From positions 1 to 18,330 of the forward strand of contig CALCHM010000126.1 of the NCBI GenBank assembly GCA_937901345.1: a stretch of 18,330 nt of DNA, given 5' to 3'. The position numbers and the translations under genes were made by a program. Source of the stretch: an uncultured Prevotella sp. (GTDB taxonomy: Bacteria; Bacteroidota; Bacteroidia; Bacteroidales; Bacteroidaceae). The notes under the pieces were generated by a model, which made no database searches, was not told where the DNA came from, and worked only from the letters and a program-made list of their open reading frames with translations. Below, one piece after another: positions 1 to 7,152 of the stretch. Within the stretch, counting starts at the first letter, position 1; each line of letters opens with the position of its first letter.

Positions 1-1
1 G

Positions 2-250
2 AAAGCAGGGATTTATCGCTATGTGCTGAGTGGTGATTTGCGTGACTTGTCATTCCGAACCTTTGACAAAAAGCAAAAGCGCGAGGCATATGAGCGTCAA
101 AACGGAATTTGCGTACATTGTGGCAAACATTTTGAATTGGAAGAAATGGAAGCCGACCATATCACTCCTTGGAAAGAAGGTGGCACAACCGTAGCCGAGA
201 ATTGCCAAATGCTTTGCAGAAATTGTAATCGAGTGAAGGGAGGGAAATAA
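2..250 (+). CDS. HNH nuclease domain, C-terminal end of a probable DUF262-family protein (5' part outside window)
   Basis: The frame is open to the left edge, so only the last 82 codons are present. The visible end carries a complete HNH nuclease fold: a CVHC zinc-knuckle pair, the EADHITPW core with the catalytic histidine, and a second CRNC pair followed by NRVKGGK. HNH domains cut DNA using one metal ion. The stretch before it (KAGIYRYVLSGDLRDLSFRTF) resembles the linker seen in DUF262/GmrSD-like proteins that end in an HNH domain. Those proteins are predicted nucleotide-dependent nucleases, often in defence islands. That family assignment is from memory of similar tails and needs the missing N-terminus to confirm. 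A GTG at 23 could serve as a start, but the frame upstream is equally protein-like, so I treat it as a truncated gene. It runs on the same strand as the toxin-like gene set that follows 78 bp later. Confidence 0.8.
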   Translation, partial: KAGIYRYVLSGDLRDLSFRTFDKKQKREAYERQNGICVHCGKHFELEEMEADHITPWKEGGTTVAENCQMLCRNCNRVKGGK

Positions 251-270
251 TAGAACAACAAATCCGATAG

Positions 271-286
271 ACACTTTATAAAGTGT
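271..286. promoter_or_regulatory. 16-bp perfect palindrome, possible operator or weak terminator
   Basis: ACACTTTATAAAGTGT is a perfect palindrome with two 8-bp arms and no loop. It lies 20 bp after the HNH gene stop and 42 bp before the start of the GNAT-PIN gene. A palindrome without a loop is more typical of a dimeric repressor site than of a terminator, and the A-rich (not T-rich) sequence after it argues against termination on the plus strand. It could autoregulate the downstream gene set, which is common in toxin-like operons. No recognisable Bacteroidota promoter (TAnnTTTG) was found in this gap. Confidence 0.35.
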
Positions 287-328
287 AAAATAAAGATATG
301 ATATAGTGATATGTAAGCGTTTTTTGCT

Positions 329-2365
329 ATGACAATAGAATGTATCAATAATGAAAGTAGATTCTTCCAAGATGTAAAAACATTGGGAAAGAGAAACTCT
401 GCCACTTTGGGATTTATGCCCGAAGGGGGCTTTGAAGACCATGCTCAAAATAAATGGATCATTGTAGCTTACATATATGATACACTATGTGGATATTTGA
501 TGTATAGGGAGGTTCCTAGATATTCACGTATATCTGTAGTTCATTTGTGCATTGAAGAGAATTATCGAGGGCAAGGTATAACGCAAAAACTGTTAGACCA
601 CCTGCGTTCATTGTATGAATACAACTATAGTTATAATGGAATATCATTAAGTTGTAGAAATGACTATGTAGGAGCAACGAATGTTTGGCAAAAATACGGT
701 TTCGTTTCTAAAACACAAATCCGTAGTCGTAGCGTTGAGGAAAACTACCTTAATAAGTGGTGGTACGATTTTAATAGACAAGATTTATTCTCTTTGGCTG
801 CGACACAATCAAAAAAGATTAAAGCCTTATTGGATGCCAACATTATCATTAAATTACGAGATATTGAGAATGATTATGCACCTATGGAAGATCCTCGGTG
901 CCTTCTTTCGGACTGGCTTATTGATGAAACAGAATTCCTATACGCTTCGGAAATCTTTAATGAGATAAGTAGAGATAAGGATCGCAAAAGAGCTCAAAGA
1001 ACAAGAGACTTTATGAACCATTTTGTTGAGGCCAAGCATAACATAGAAGATCGAAAAAGGATTGCACAAGAGCTAGAAGAGTTTATTACTGGACATACAG
1101 ATAATGATAACTCTGATCGTATCCAATTGGCTACCTGTATAGCTGCAGGAGTCAGATATTTTATAACATTTGACAAAGGTATTCTGGATGCTAAGGATAC
1201 TATTGAACTAAAATATGATGTGGAAATACTCACACCACAAGAATTTGTTTTGTTTATTGATAGGTTGATAGATATTGAATCATATTCACCCAAACAAATC
1301 TTAGGCGCTGTTTTTCATTCTTTATCAAAAGTTGTCAATAATGAATTAGAACTTTGCATTGACAAATTCTGGAATCAGAAGGGCAGAGAAAACAAAAAAC
1401 AATTTAGGAATAGTATACTTAAAGTGATTAACTCATCGTTATATATTATTAACACCGTAAAATATAATGGTGAAAATATCGCTCTTTTTGCTTATGGAAG
1501 CGAAAATGGAATACTGTCAATACCTATTGTTAGAATCTCGGATACAAGCAATGGAGATACTCTTTTTATGGGTTTGATTGATGAATTTATAAATCGTGCA
1601 ATAATTGATAAATGTCACCAAATAATTATTAGTGAATCCAATGTTGGAAATAAATATAACTCGATATTGCTTAAGTTTGGATTCGTACGACAAGATAAGT
1701 TGTATGTAAAATATATTTTAGATAAATGCATTGATTCATGTGAATTGGAGAATGTTGTAATTCAAAACAACATTCCCATATCAAATGACATCATTGAACA
1801 AAACCAATTGATAGATGTTGAACGTAAATTATTCCCGCTTAAAATTGTGGATATAGATGTCCCTTGTTATATAGTTCCTATTAAAGCTGTATGGGCTGCT
1901 CATTTATTTGATAAATTAACAGCTAGTGAATCGTTATTTGGTGCAGATGTTAATAGATTATGGAATGTAGAAAATGTATATTATAGATCTACAAAACCTA
2001 TTACAGAAAAATGTCCAGCTCGTATACTATGGTATGTGAGTTTTGATAAATATAGCACTAGAAGTAAAGCAATTGTTGCTTGTTCATACTTAGATGAGGT
2101 TGTGACCGGACAACCAAAGGACGTGTTTAGACGTTATAAACATTATGGAATATATGAGTGGAAACATGTATATAATTTATGCAATAAAGACATTAATAGT
2201 TTTGTAAGAGCTCTTAAATTTAGTCAAACACAGTTATTTGAGAAACCTATTGATTACTCAACAATCACTAAAATAATTGGAACAAAGAATACTTTTGCAT
2301 CACCAGTGCGTATTTCAAAAGATATGTATAGTGAAATATATAAACTAGGACATGAAACAAAATAA
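329..2365 (+). CDS. Multidomain GNAT acetyltransferase - PIN nuclease - PUA-like fusion protein
   Basis: A 678-aa protein with several domains. Residues about 1-135 form a GNAT acetyltransferase: motif A reads RGQGITQKLL (80-89), followed by the NVWQKYGF segment typical of the acetyl-CoA fold end. Residues about 165-310 match a PIN RNase: LLDANI with acidic D169, E208/E212 in the second acidic position, NSDRIQLATC with D263, and FITFDKGIL with D282. All four expected acidic positions appear present. Residues about 320-465 may be a second, degenerate GNAT-like module ending in LLKFGFVRQDKLYVKYIL. Residues about 500-678 look PUA/EVE-like, with PARILWYVS, VACSYLDEV and YGIYEWKHVY, ending in ALKFSQTQLFEKPI. 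The gene overlaps the ASCH gene by 14 bp, suggesting co-translation. It is much more AT-rich than the genes after 4142, suggesting separate acquisition. Function is inferred: an RNA-targeting toxin or modifier is likely, but the substrate is unknown. Confidence 0.82.
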   Translation: MTIECINNESRFFQDVKTLGKRNSATLGFMPEGGFEDHAQNKWIIVAYIYDTLCGYLMYREVPRYSRISVVHLCIEENYRGQGITQKLLDHLRSLYEYNYSYNGISLSCRNDYVGATNVWQKYGFVSKTQIRSRSVEENYLNKWWYDFNRQDLFSLAATQSKKIKALLDANIIIKLRDIENDYAPMEDPRCLLSDWLIDETEFLYASEIFNEISRDKDRKRAQRTRDFMNHFVEAKHNIEDRKRIAQELEEFITGHTDNDNSDRIQLATCIAAGVRYFITFDKGILDAKDTIELKYDVEILTPQEFVLFIDRLIDIESYSPKQILGAVFHSLSKVVNNELELCIDKFWNQKGRENKKQFRNSILKVINSSLYIINTVKYNGENIALFAYGSENGILSIPIVRISDTSNGDTLFMGLIDEFINRAIIDKCHQIIISESNVGNKYNSILLKFGFVRQDKLYVKYILDKCIDSCELENVVIQNNIPISNDIIEQNQLIDVERKLFPLKIVDIDVPCYIVPIKAVWAAHLFDKLTASESLFGADVNRLWNVENVYYRSTKPITEKCPARILWYVSFDKYSTRSKAIVACSYLDEVVTGQPKDVFRRYKHYGIYEWKHVYNLCNKDINSFVRALKFSQTQLFEKPIDYSTITKIIGTKNTFASPVRISKDMYSEIYKLGHETK

Positions 2366-2798
2366 ATATCTTTTTTTGTCAATAAAACCTGAGTTCGCGA
2401 ATAAAATATTAGCGAAAGAAAAGACTATTGAACTCAGAAAAGTTCGTCCTAACATCAAAGAAGGTGATTATATAATAATATATGCATCTTCTCCAGTTAA
2501 AGGGGTTGTTGGTTTTGGTAGAGTTAAAAAAATAATAGAGACTTCTCCATATGAAATGTGGAGAATTTATTCATCCCAATTAGGTATAGATAAAATTAGA
2601 TATGACAACTATTTCTTGGATAGGAAAAAGGCAATAGGGATAGAGATAGAATCTATTAGAACCATACAGTCTATGATTACCTTAGAAACGATAAAGGGTA
2701 TTGATATATCGTTTACCCCTCCACAGGGATATAGATATGTGTCTAATAGTCAAATCCTACAGTTATTACAAACTATAGTATCAAAATTAGATGTATGA
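2352..2798 (+). CDS. ASCH-domain (PUA-like fold) protein
   Basis: A 148-aa protein that is almost entirely one ASCH domain. Visible signatures are SIKPEFANKIL, the KTIELRK motif with the usual K-x-x-E-x-R spacing, GDYIIIYASSPVKGVVGFGRV, and an aromatic-rich helix after it. ASCH domains belong to the PUA-like superfamily and generally bind RNA or modified nucleosides; at least one bacterial member (YqfB) hydrolyses N4-acetylcytidine. The start ATG lies inside the last codons of the GNAT-PIN gene and its stop overlaps the RES start in an ATGA, so the three genes are probably translated in series. Its placement next to a GNAT enzyme and a RES toxin suggests a partner or antitoxin-like role, which is inference. 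It might instead be a regulator, as some ASCH/HTH proteins are annotated. Confidence 0.85.
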   Translation: MKQNKYLFLSIKPEFANKILAKEKTIELRKVRPNIKEGDYIIIYASSPVKGVVGFGRVKKIIETSPYEMWRIYSSQLGIDKIRYDNYFLDRKKAIGIEIESIRTIQSMITLETIKGIDISFTPPQGYRYVSNSQILQLLQTIVSKLDV

Positions 2799-3751
2799 GA
2801 GTTGATAGCGAAATAAGAGAAAAACTCTTTGACGAAAGTAATACGAGTTTTGAAGCTCGTAAACTTTGGTATGCATTCAAAGATTCGATATTTTATGAGA
2901 ATCGTATCTTTGTAAGGCACCAGCTGTTAGATATACTATCCCAGTATATGGAAAAGAATACTCTCAATGTCAAGGCTGGTCAAATTTATTATAGGGCAAG
3001 GGTTATAGATGATAGTTGTATCAACGACCATATGATGTATAAATGTTATAACGATCCCGATTGAAAAAAATTAGATGTTAAATATGTTGGGAAAGCAAAC
3101 CCTTTTAAGGGATTAACGAAAGAGGCCTCGTTTGTCCCTCCAAAGAATGTAAAAGTTTCGGCTGGTCGTGCAAATCCTAAATATGTTAAATATCTATATG
3201 TTACAGAAAGTCTCACAACGGTTATTTTCGAAGTGCGACCATTTATCTATGATGCTGTGAATATTGCCAAAATAAAAACAAACGAACTTTTAAAAGTAGC
3301 AAACATTGCTGTGGATCTTGATTTATCCAACGAGAAAGATACAACTTTAGATATGCATGTAATGAGAATGATACAAGAGGCTTTTTCAAAACCTACAAAC
3401 AACACTGATGACTACATCCCAACTCAAGTTATTGCCGAATATATAAAAAGCCTTGGATATGATGGTATTAGATTTAATAGTTCGATTCATTCAGGAGGAG
3501 TAAATCTTACTATATTCAATTACGAAAAATGTGAGGCCATTTCTTCACAAGATTTTAGAATAGAAAATATTGAATTAACGGCAAGTGCAGCATTCGGTAG
3601 TGCTAACTATGATGGAGATATGTGTTACATTGTGGATAATGAACCCAAGTACTATGATTTCTCAAAGTTCCCATATATTCAAGATGACAGTATAATTAAA
3701 AAAAATATTAAAATATACGAGTATATGTCAGAAATCAACCGCATAGAATAG
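2795..3751 (+). pseudogene. RES-domain NAD+-degrading toxin, interrupted by an in-frame TGA at 3062-3064
   Basis: The first 89 codons end at TGA 3062-3064, but the very same frame continues without shift to a TAG at 3749-3751. Read together they give a complete RES domain: YYRARV holds the conserved Arg, IFEVRPF the Glu, and NSSIHSGGVN the Ser, with GRANPKYVKYLYVTES and DYIPTQVIAEYIKSLGYDGIRF between. RES proteins are NAD+ phosphorylase/glycohydrolase toxins, usually with an Xre-type antitoxin. No Xre gene is adjacent; the ASCH gene precedes it with an ATGA overlap. A single substitution could have made the TGA, so this is either a recent nonsense mutation, a sequencing error, or readthrough. 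A GTG at 3233 begins a separate frame but lacks the conserved Arg, so an active fragment from there is unlikely. The last codons may belong to the next gene rather than to RES. Confidence 0.82.
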
Positions 3752-4048
3752 ACTCCTGAACTTGATATTGAGAAGGAGGTTGTGGCGTTTCTTAACTACA
3801 AGGAGGGCGGGGACATCTATATCGGCATTGACAAGGATGGTTCAACTGTAGGCGTCAGTGATGTAGATGATTATATGTTGAGGTTGAAAGACCGTATAAA
3901 GCACAACATTTCACCTTCGGCTATGGGCTTATTTGATATTGCTGAGGATCAAAAGGATGGACGTAGCATTATCAAGGTTACTGTGGCGAGTGGAATAGAG
4001 GAGAGGGTGTGCCAGTTTGACACATCCTCTTTATTTTTTTGTTTATGA
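3725..4048 (+). pseudogene. Truncated AlbA_2 (Schlafen-type, DNA-binding/ATP-binding) gene fragment with internal TAG
   Basis: From the ATG at 3725 the frame reads MSEINRIE, then TAG, then TPELDIEKEVVAFLN and GGDIYIGIDKDGSTVGV. The second part is the classic core of an AlbA_2 domain (formerly AAA_4 divergent), and the pre-stop part resembles the usual start of such proteins (ESNRIE followed by YK). A few codons that normally join them seem missing, so an in-frame deletion may have produced the TAG. The 3' side is also cut: after KVTVASG the sequence becomes unrelated and ends at 4048 in a terminator stem. Full members are some 200 to 500 aa; only about 100 codons remain. There is no stop between the RES frame and this one other than the TAG. 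The gene is almost certainly non-functional. Its family is often seen in mobile and defence regions. Confidence 0.72.
4002..4040 (+). terminator. Rho-independent terminator ending the toxin/AlbA_2 region
   Basis: A 10-bp stem, AGAGGGTGTG (4002-4011) pairing with CACATCCTCT (4021-4030) with one G-T pair, encloses a 9-nt loop. It is directly followed by TTATTTTTTT. This is a good intrinsic terminator for the plus-strand genes and lies inside the tail of the broken AlbA_2 frame, which shows that the downstream part of that gene was replaced. Confidence 0.75.
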
Positions 4049-4049
4049 A

Positions 4050-4084
4050 TTCTCATGTTATATTACACACGATCTGCATGAGAA
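4050..4084. repeat. 8-bp inverted repeat between convergent genes
   Basis: TTCTCATG (4050-4057) and CATGAGAA (4077-4084) are perfect inverted copies 19 nt apart. It sits between the plus-strand terminator and the end of the minus-strand outer-membrane gene. It could help terminate the minus-strand transcript, but only a weak T-rich stretch follows on that strand. Confidence 0.3.
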
Positions 4085-4141
4085 GTCGCATAATCTTTTT
4101 GTTAACCCAGTCCACCTGCCGATTTTCATCGTGTTTGGTGC

Positions 4142-6982
4142 TTACAACTTAAACTTGTAAATGGCGTGGAGCATGACGTAGCTGTGGAAGGTTTCGGTGC
4201 GACCAAATTGGCGGGTGCCGGTACCTACGTTGCTGCTTTCGGACGTCTTTTGGCGGAGTAAGTCAACGGCTTCCAATTGCAAGGTGAGGGCTTTGTCCTT
4301 CAGGAAGGATTGCGAGATGGTGGCGTTGATCAGCCACTGGTCGTGGTTGAGTAGGGCGTCGTCATAGCCCGTACGGGTGTAGTAAATGAAGTTTGAGTGG
4401 ATGCTCATGCCGAAGGGTAGGTTGACTTGCGGAGAGAGGTTCACCTCGTAGGTATGTCCACGCTGGCTGAACTGAGGCGCCTGTTTGTAAGTGGCATATT
4501 CGCCATAGTACTTAGTGCTCAAGAAGACGCTCCAAATGTCTTGGCGCCAACGCAGCGAGAGATTGACGGTGGGCAACAACAGATTGATGGTGGAAAGTCC
4601 GAGCGCATCGCCCAATTCTCCCACTTGCCCCTTCACGTGTACGTAGGCAAGGTTGGTCTTAGCCGAGAGCGTAAACGCATGTTCCTTGTCGAGCGGTTGG
4701 CTGGTGCTGAAAAAGAAACCGCAATCATAATTGCCCGAAACGTTCGTCATGCTGCGGCGAGTGTAACCCGTTGCGGGGTCGCGCTCTACGGTAGAAATCC
4801 AATTCTTCGTGTTGTGGTTGAAATACAGAGAAGCGTTGTAACTATCGCCCCGCTTGGTGTTGAAACGATATGCGCGAAGGTCGAAGCGGTTGTCCCATCC
4901 CGTCTTCAGTCCGGGATTATTAACGACTTCCAGCATGGGGTCTCCCGTGTCTGTAATGGGTAGCTGCTGCATGAGGTCGGGACGTCTTGTCACTCCGCCG
5001 TAGGAGAATTGGATGTAGTTCTGCTTCGTAAACTTATACTTCAGATAGGTGTGCAACGAAGCATACGGGCGGTTGCGCTGAGGCTCAAAGCGCTTGTCGC
5101 CACGCTCATATTCCAATCGCTCATTCTGCATGCCGAGGGCGGGCTGGAGTTCTAATTCCACCTTGTCCCACCATCCTGAGAGGCGCAAGGTAAGGCTGTT
5201 TTTGAGGGTGTAATGGTCGGAATGGTAGGAGTTTTCCACGTTGCGCACAAACTCTAACGAGTCGCCCAATGTGGGGCGCAAACTCAAAGGGACGTCATAG
5301 ATGTCGTAGAGTGTGGCGCGATCGTCGTTCTTACTGTACGAGGCAAAATAGTATGCCGACAACTTGAGGGGCTTCGAGAGCTTTTCGCCATATTCTATAG
5401 AGGTATAGACGGTATAACCACTGCCAGGATCGTCCTTAAATTGGCGGTAGTCGGCATAAGGTTTCGGAGCCGCCGCATTGAAGTAGCGATAGTTGACCGT
5501 GCTGTGCGACTCACCTGGTTTGTCATGGAATGACGCATCAATAGAAGCGTCGAACGTGCGCCCCTCTTTCTTAAACAGATGCGTGTATTTCACATTGAGC
5601 GATGCCGAATACACTTCTGCATCCGAGGTGTAACGAGAGCGAACGGCATTCGTAGCCTGCTGGCGCGTAGCGTCGGTAAGGTTGTCCGCCCAAAGGCTTT
5701 CGGCAAGATTGTCTGTGTATTCGGGACGCTCATGATAGGTGGAAGCTACGCCCTGATACTTGCTGTCGATCCCGCCATAGTTAAGGTCTGTCGATAGGTT
5801 GAGGCGATTGCTGGCGTTCCAGTTATAGGTGAGATTCCCATCGGCATTCACCCTCACGTCATGCTCCTTTCGTATGCCCTTTCCGTAAGTGTAGAGCGCA
5901 CTGCCAGCTCCGAGAATCGACTCTGTGGTGTTGTAACTAATGGCGGTCTGGTCGTTGTGCGTTACGTGGATATTGGCGTTGCTGGTCAAGTAACCCGCAT
6001 CGGAATATCCCTTGCCGTTGTCCCATTGCAACATGCTTCCCGCCTTGCGATAGGTGTAAAGTCCATTGCCTGCGTTGAAGTGGCGCCAGTTTCCGTTTTG
6101 GTCCACACTCTGGTTCTCACTGATGTTATTGGCTTGCGCATACGCCGCCAAGCGTCGGTGGTCGGTGAAGTTCGTAGTGAACACCTTGCCCACGTACGTC
6201 TCATTCGTGCCACCGCCCAAGTTTACGTTTGCCATCCACGTGGATTTATACTCCTCCTTAATCGTGAGGTCCACCACGGTAGCCTTGTTCGCGTCCAGTT
6301 CACTGCGAAACTGCTTCTCCTCATCCGTCTTGTCGTACAACTTCACGTCCTTCACGGCATCCGTAGGCATATTCGCCATCGCCGTCTGCACATCGCCGAA
6401 GAAGGGTTTGCCATCTACGAGTACCTGACTCACCGCCTTTCCGTTGAATGTTACGTTGCCGTTATTGTCCATCGAAATGCCGGGCAGTTGGCTCATCAAT
6501 GTGGCGAGCGAAGCACCGGGAGGGAGGCGCAGGGCTTTTGTGTGAAACACCAAGGTGTCTTCTTTCACGGTCATCATTCGTGCGAGCGCCGTGACTTGTG
6601 CTTCGTCGAGTTGATAGTCGGTGGAGGTGAGTTCCAGTTTACCCAAATCCAGAGTGGGCTGCTTTTCCGTCAGTTCGATGCGGCGAATGAGCGTGTCGAA
6701 ACCCGCCAGCGCAATGTTCACCACGAGTTTTCCGGCTTCTGCTTTAAGGCTAAATGCTCCTTTGTCGTTTGTTGTTACTTGCCCGACTTCAACGGGATAA
6801 CTCATTGTTTTGTTGGTTTGCGCGTTGACCATTTTAATGGTGTCGGAAGTTTGCAACGTGACTTTCGCCATGGGCAAAACTTCCTGCGTTTGCTTGTCCA
6901 CAACGATACCCTTCACGCTATATTCTTGCGCTTGCGCCACGAGGGTGGTGAGGGATATCAGGATGATAAATATGTGTTTCAT
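4142..6982 (-). CDS. Outer membrane beta-barrel protein with carboxypeptidase-like and TonB-plug domains
   Basis: A 946-aa outer-membrane protein. Residues 1-18 are a signal peptide ending in AQA before QE. Residues 21-115 form a carboxypeptidase regulatory-like beta sandwich (YSVKGIVVDKQTQEVLPMAKV through AGFDTLIR). Residues about 140-225 are a plug-like region, with LATLMSQLPGISMDNNGNV, VLVDGKPFFGD and the MPTDAVKDVKLYDKTDE segment. The rest is a large beta-barrel with alternating aromatic strands, ending in HAIYKFKL, a plausible BAM-recognition strand. This layout matches the Bacteroidota outer-membrane beta-barrel family related to TonB-dependent receptors (PF14905 type) rather than SusC, since no SusD partner follows. 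I see no classical TonB box at the N-terminus. The substrate is unknown. Its start lies 170 bp downstream of the CotH gene stop, with two hairpins between, so it may be a separate unit. Confidence 0.88.
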   Translation of the reverse strand: MKHIFIILISLTTLVAQAQEYSVKGIVVDKQTQEVLPMAKVTLQTSDTIKMVNAQTNKTMSYPVEVGQVTTNDKGAFSLKAEAGKLVVNIALAGFDTLIRRIELTEKQPTLDLGKLELTSTDYQLDEAQVTALARMMTVKEDTLVFHTKALRLPPGASLATLMSQLPGISMDNNGNVTFNGKAVSQVLVDGKPFFGDVQTAMANMPTDAVKDVKLYDKTDEEKQFRSELDANKATVVDLTIKEEYKSTWMANVNLGGGTNETYVGKVFTTNFTDHRRLAAYAQANNISENQSVDQNGNWRHFNAGNGLYTYRKAGSMLQWDNGKGYSDAGYLTSNANIHVTHNDQTAISYNTTESILGAGSALYTYGKGIRKEHDVRVNADGNLTYNWNASNRLNLSTDLNYGGIDSKYQGVASTYHERPEYTDNLAESLWADNLTDATRQQATNAVRSRYTSDAEVYSASLNVKYTHLFKKEGRTFDASIDASFHDKPGESHSTVNYRYFNAAAPKPYADYRQFKDDPGSGYTVYTSIEYGEKLSKPLKLSAYYFASYSKNDDRATLYDIYDVPLSLRPTLGDSLEFVRNVENSYHSDHYTLKNSLTLRLSGWWDKVELELQPALGMQNERLEYERGDKRFEPQRNRPYASLHTYLKYKFTKQNYIQFSYGGVTRRPDLMQQLPITDTGDPMLEVVNNPGLKTGWDNRFDLRAYRFNTKRGDSYNASLYFNHNTKNWISTVERDPATGYTRRSMTNVSGNYDCGFFFSTSQPLDKEHAFTLSAKTNLAYVHVKGQVGELGDALGLSTINLLLPTVNLSLRWRQDIWSVFLSTKYYGEYATYKQAPQFSQRGHTYEVNLSPQVNLPFGMSIHSNFIYYTRTGYDDALLNHDQWLINATISQSFLKDKALTLQLEAVDLLRQKTSESSNVGTGTRQFGRTETFHSYVMLHAIYKFKL

Positions 6983-7019
6983 TGTATGTATTAACTTTGA
7001 AGTTAGGCAAAAAGCTCCC

Positions 7020-7047
7020 TTAGGGTCAGCTTGAGTGCCAACCCTAA
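7020..7047 (-). promoter_or_regulatory. Hairpin in the leader of the outer-membrane protein gene
   Basis: TTAGGGT (7020-7026) and ACCCTAA (7041-7047) form a 7-bp perfect stem with a 14-nt loop, ending about 38 nt before the start codon. It could be a leader-RNA structure or part of a transcription factor site. There is no riboswitch family that I recognise. Confidence 0.3.
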
Positions 7048-7062
7048 ATGGGGAAAACCAAT

Positions 7063-7109
7063 CGGGAGTTAATTTGAACTAAATTCTCGTTAGTTTGAAC
7101 TAACTCCCG
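7063..7109. repeat. Nested inverted and direct repeats between the CotH and outer-membrane genes
   Basis: CGGGAGTTA (7063-7071) and TAACTCCCG (7101-7109) are perfect inverted copies. Between and overlapping them are two direct copies of a 15-mer, GTTAATTTGAACTAA and GTTAGTTTGAACTAA, the second of which with the next base is itself a palindrome with a two-base centre. The structure may terminate the minus-strand CotH transcript (a TTGGTTTT stretch follows on that strand) or bind a regulator of the downstream gene. Confidence 0.4.
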
Positions 7110-7152
7110 GATAGTTTTCAATCATAAAATTGTAGGAAATAATAAACAAAAA

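Noticed and set aside
3062..3064. TGA as a selenocysteine codon
   Set aside because: RES proteins have no selenocysteine or cysteine expected at this position, and no SECIS-like stem is obvious downstream. A nonsense mutation is simpler.
5861..6994. A 377-codon plus-strand frame opposite the outer-membrane protein gene
   Set aside because: It shows no domain or signal and is a shadow frame of a clear coding region.
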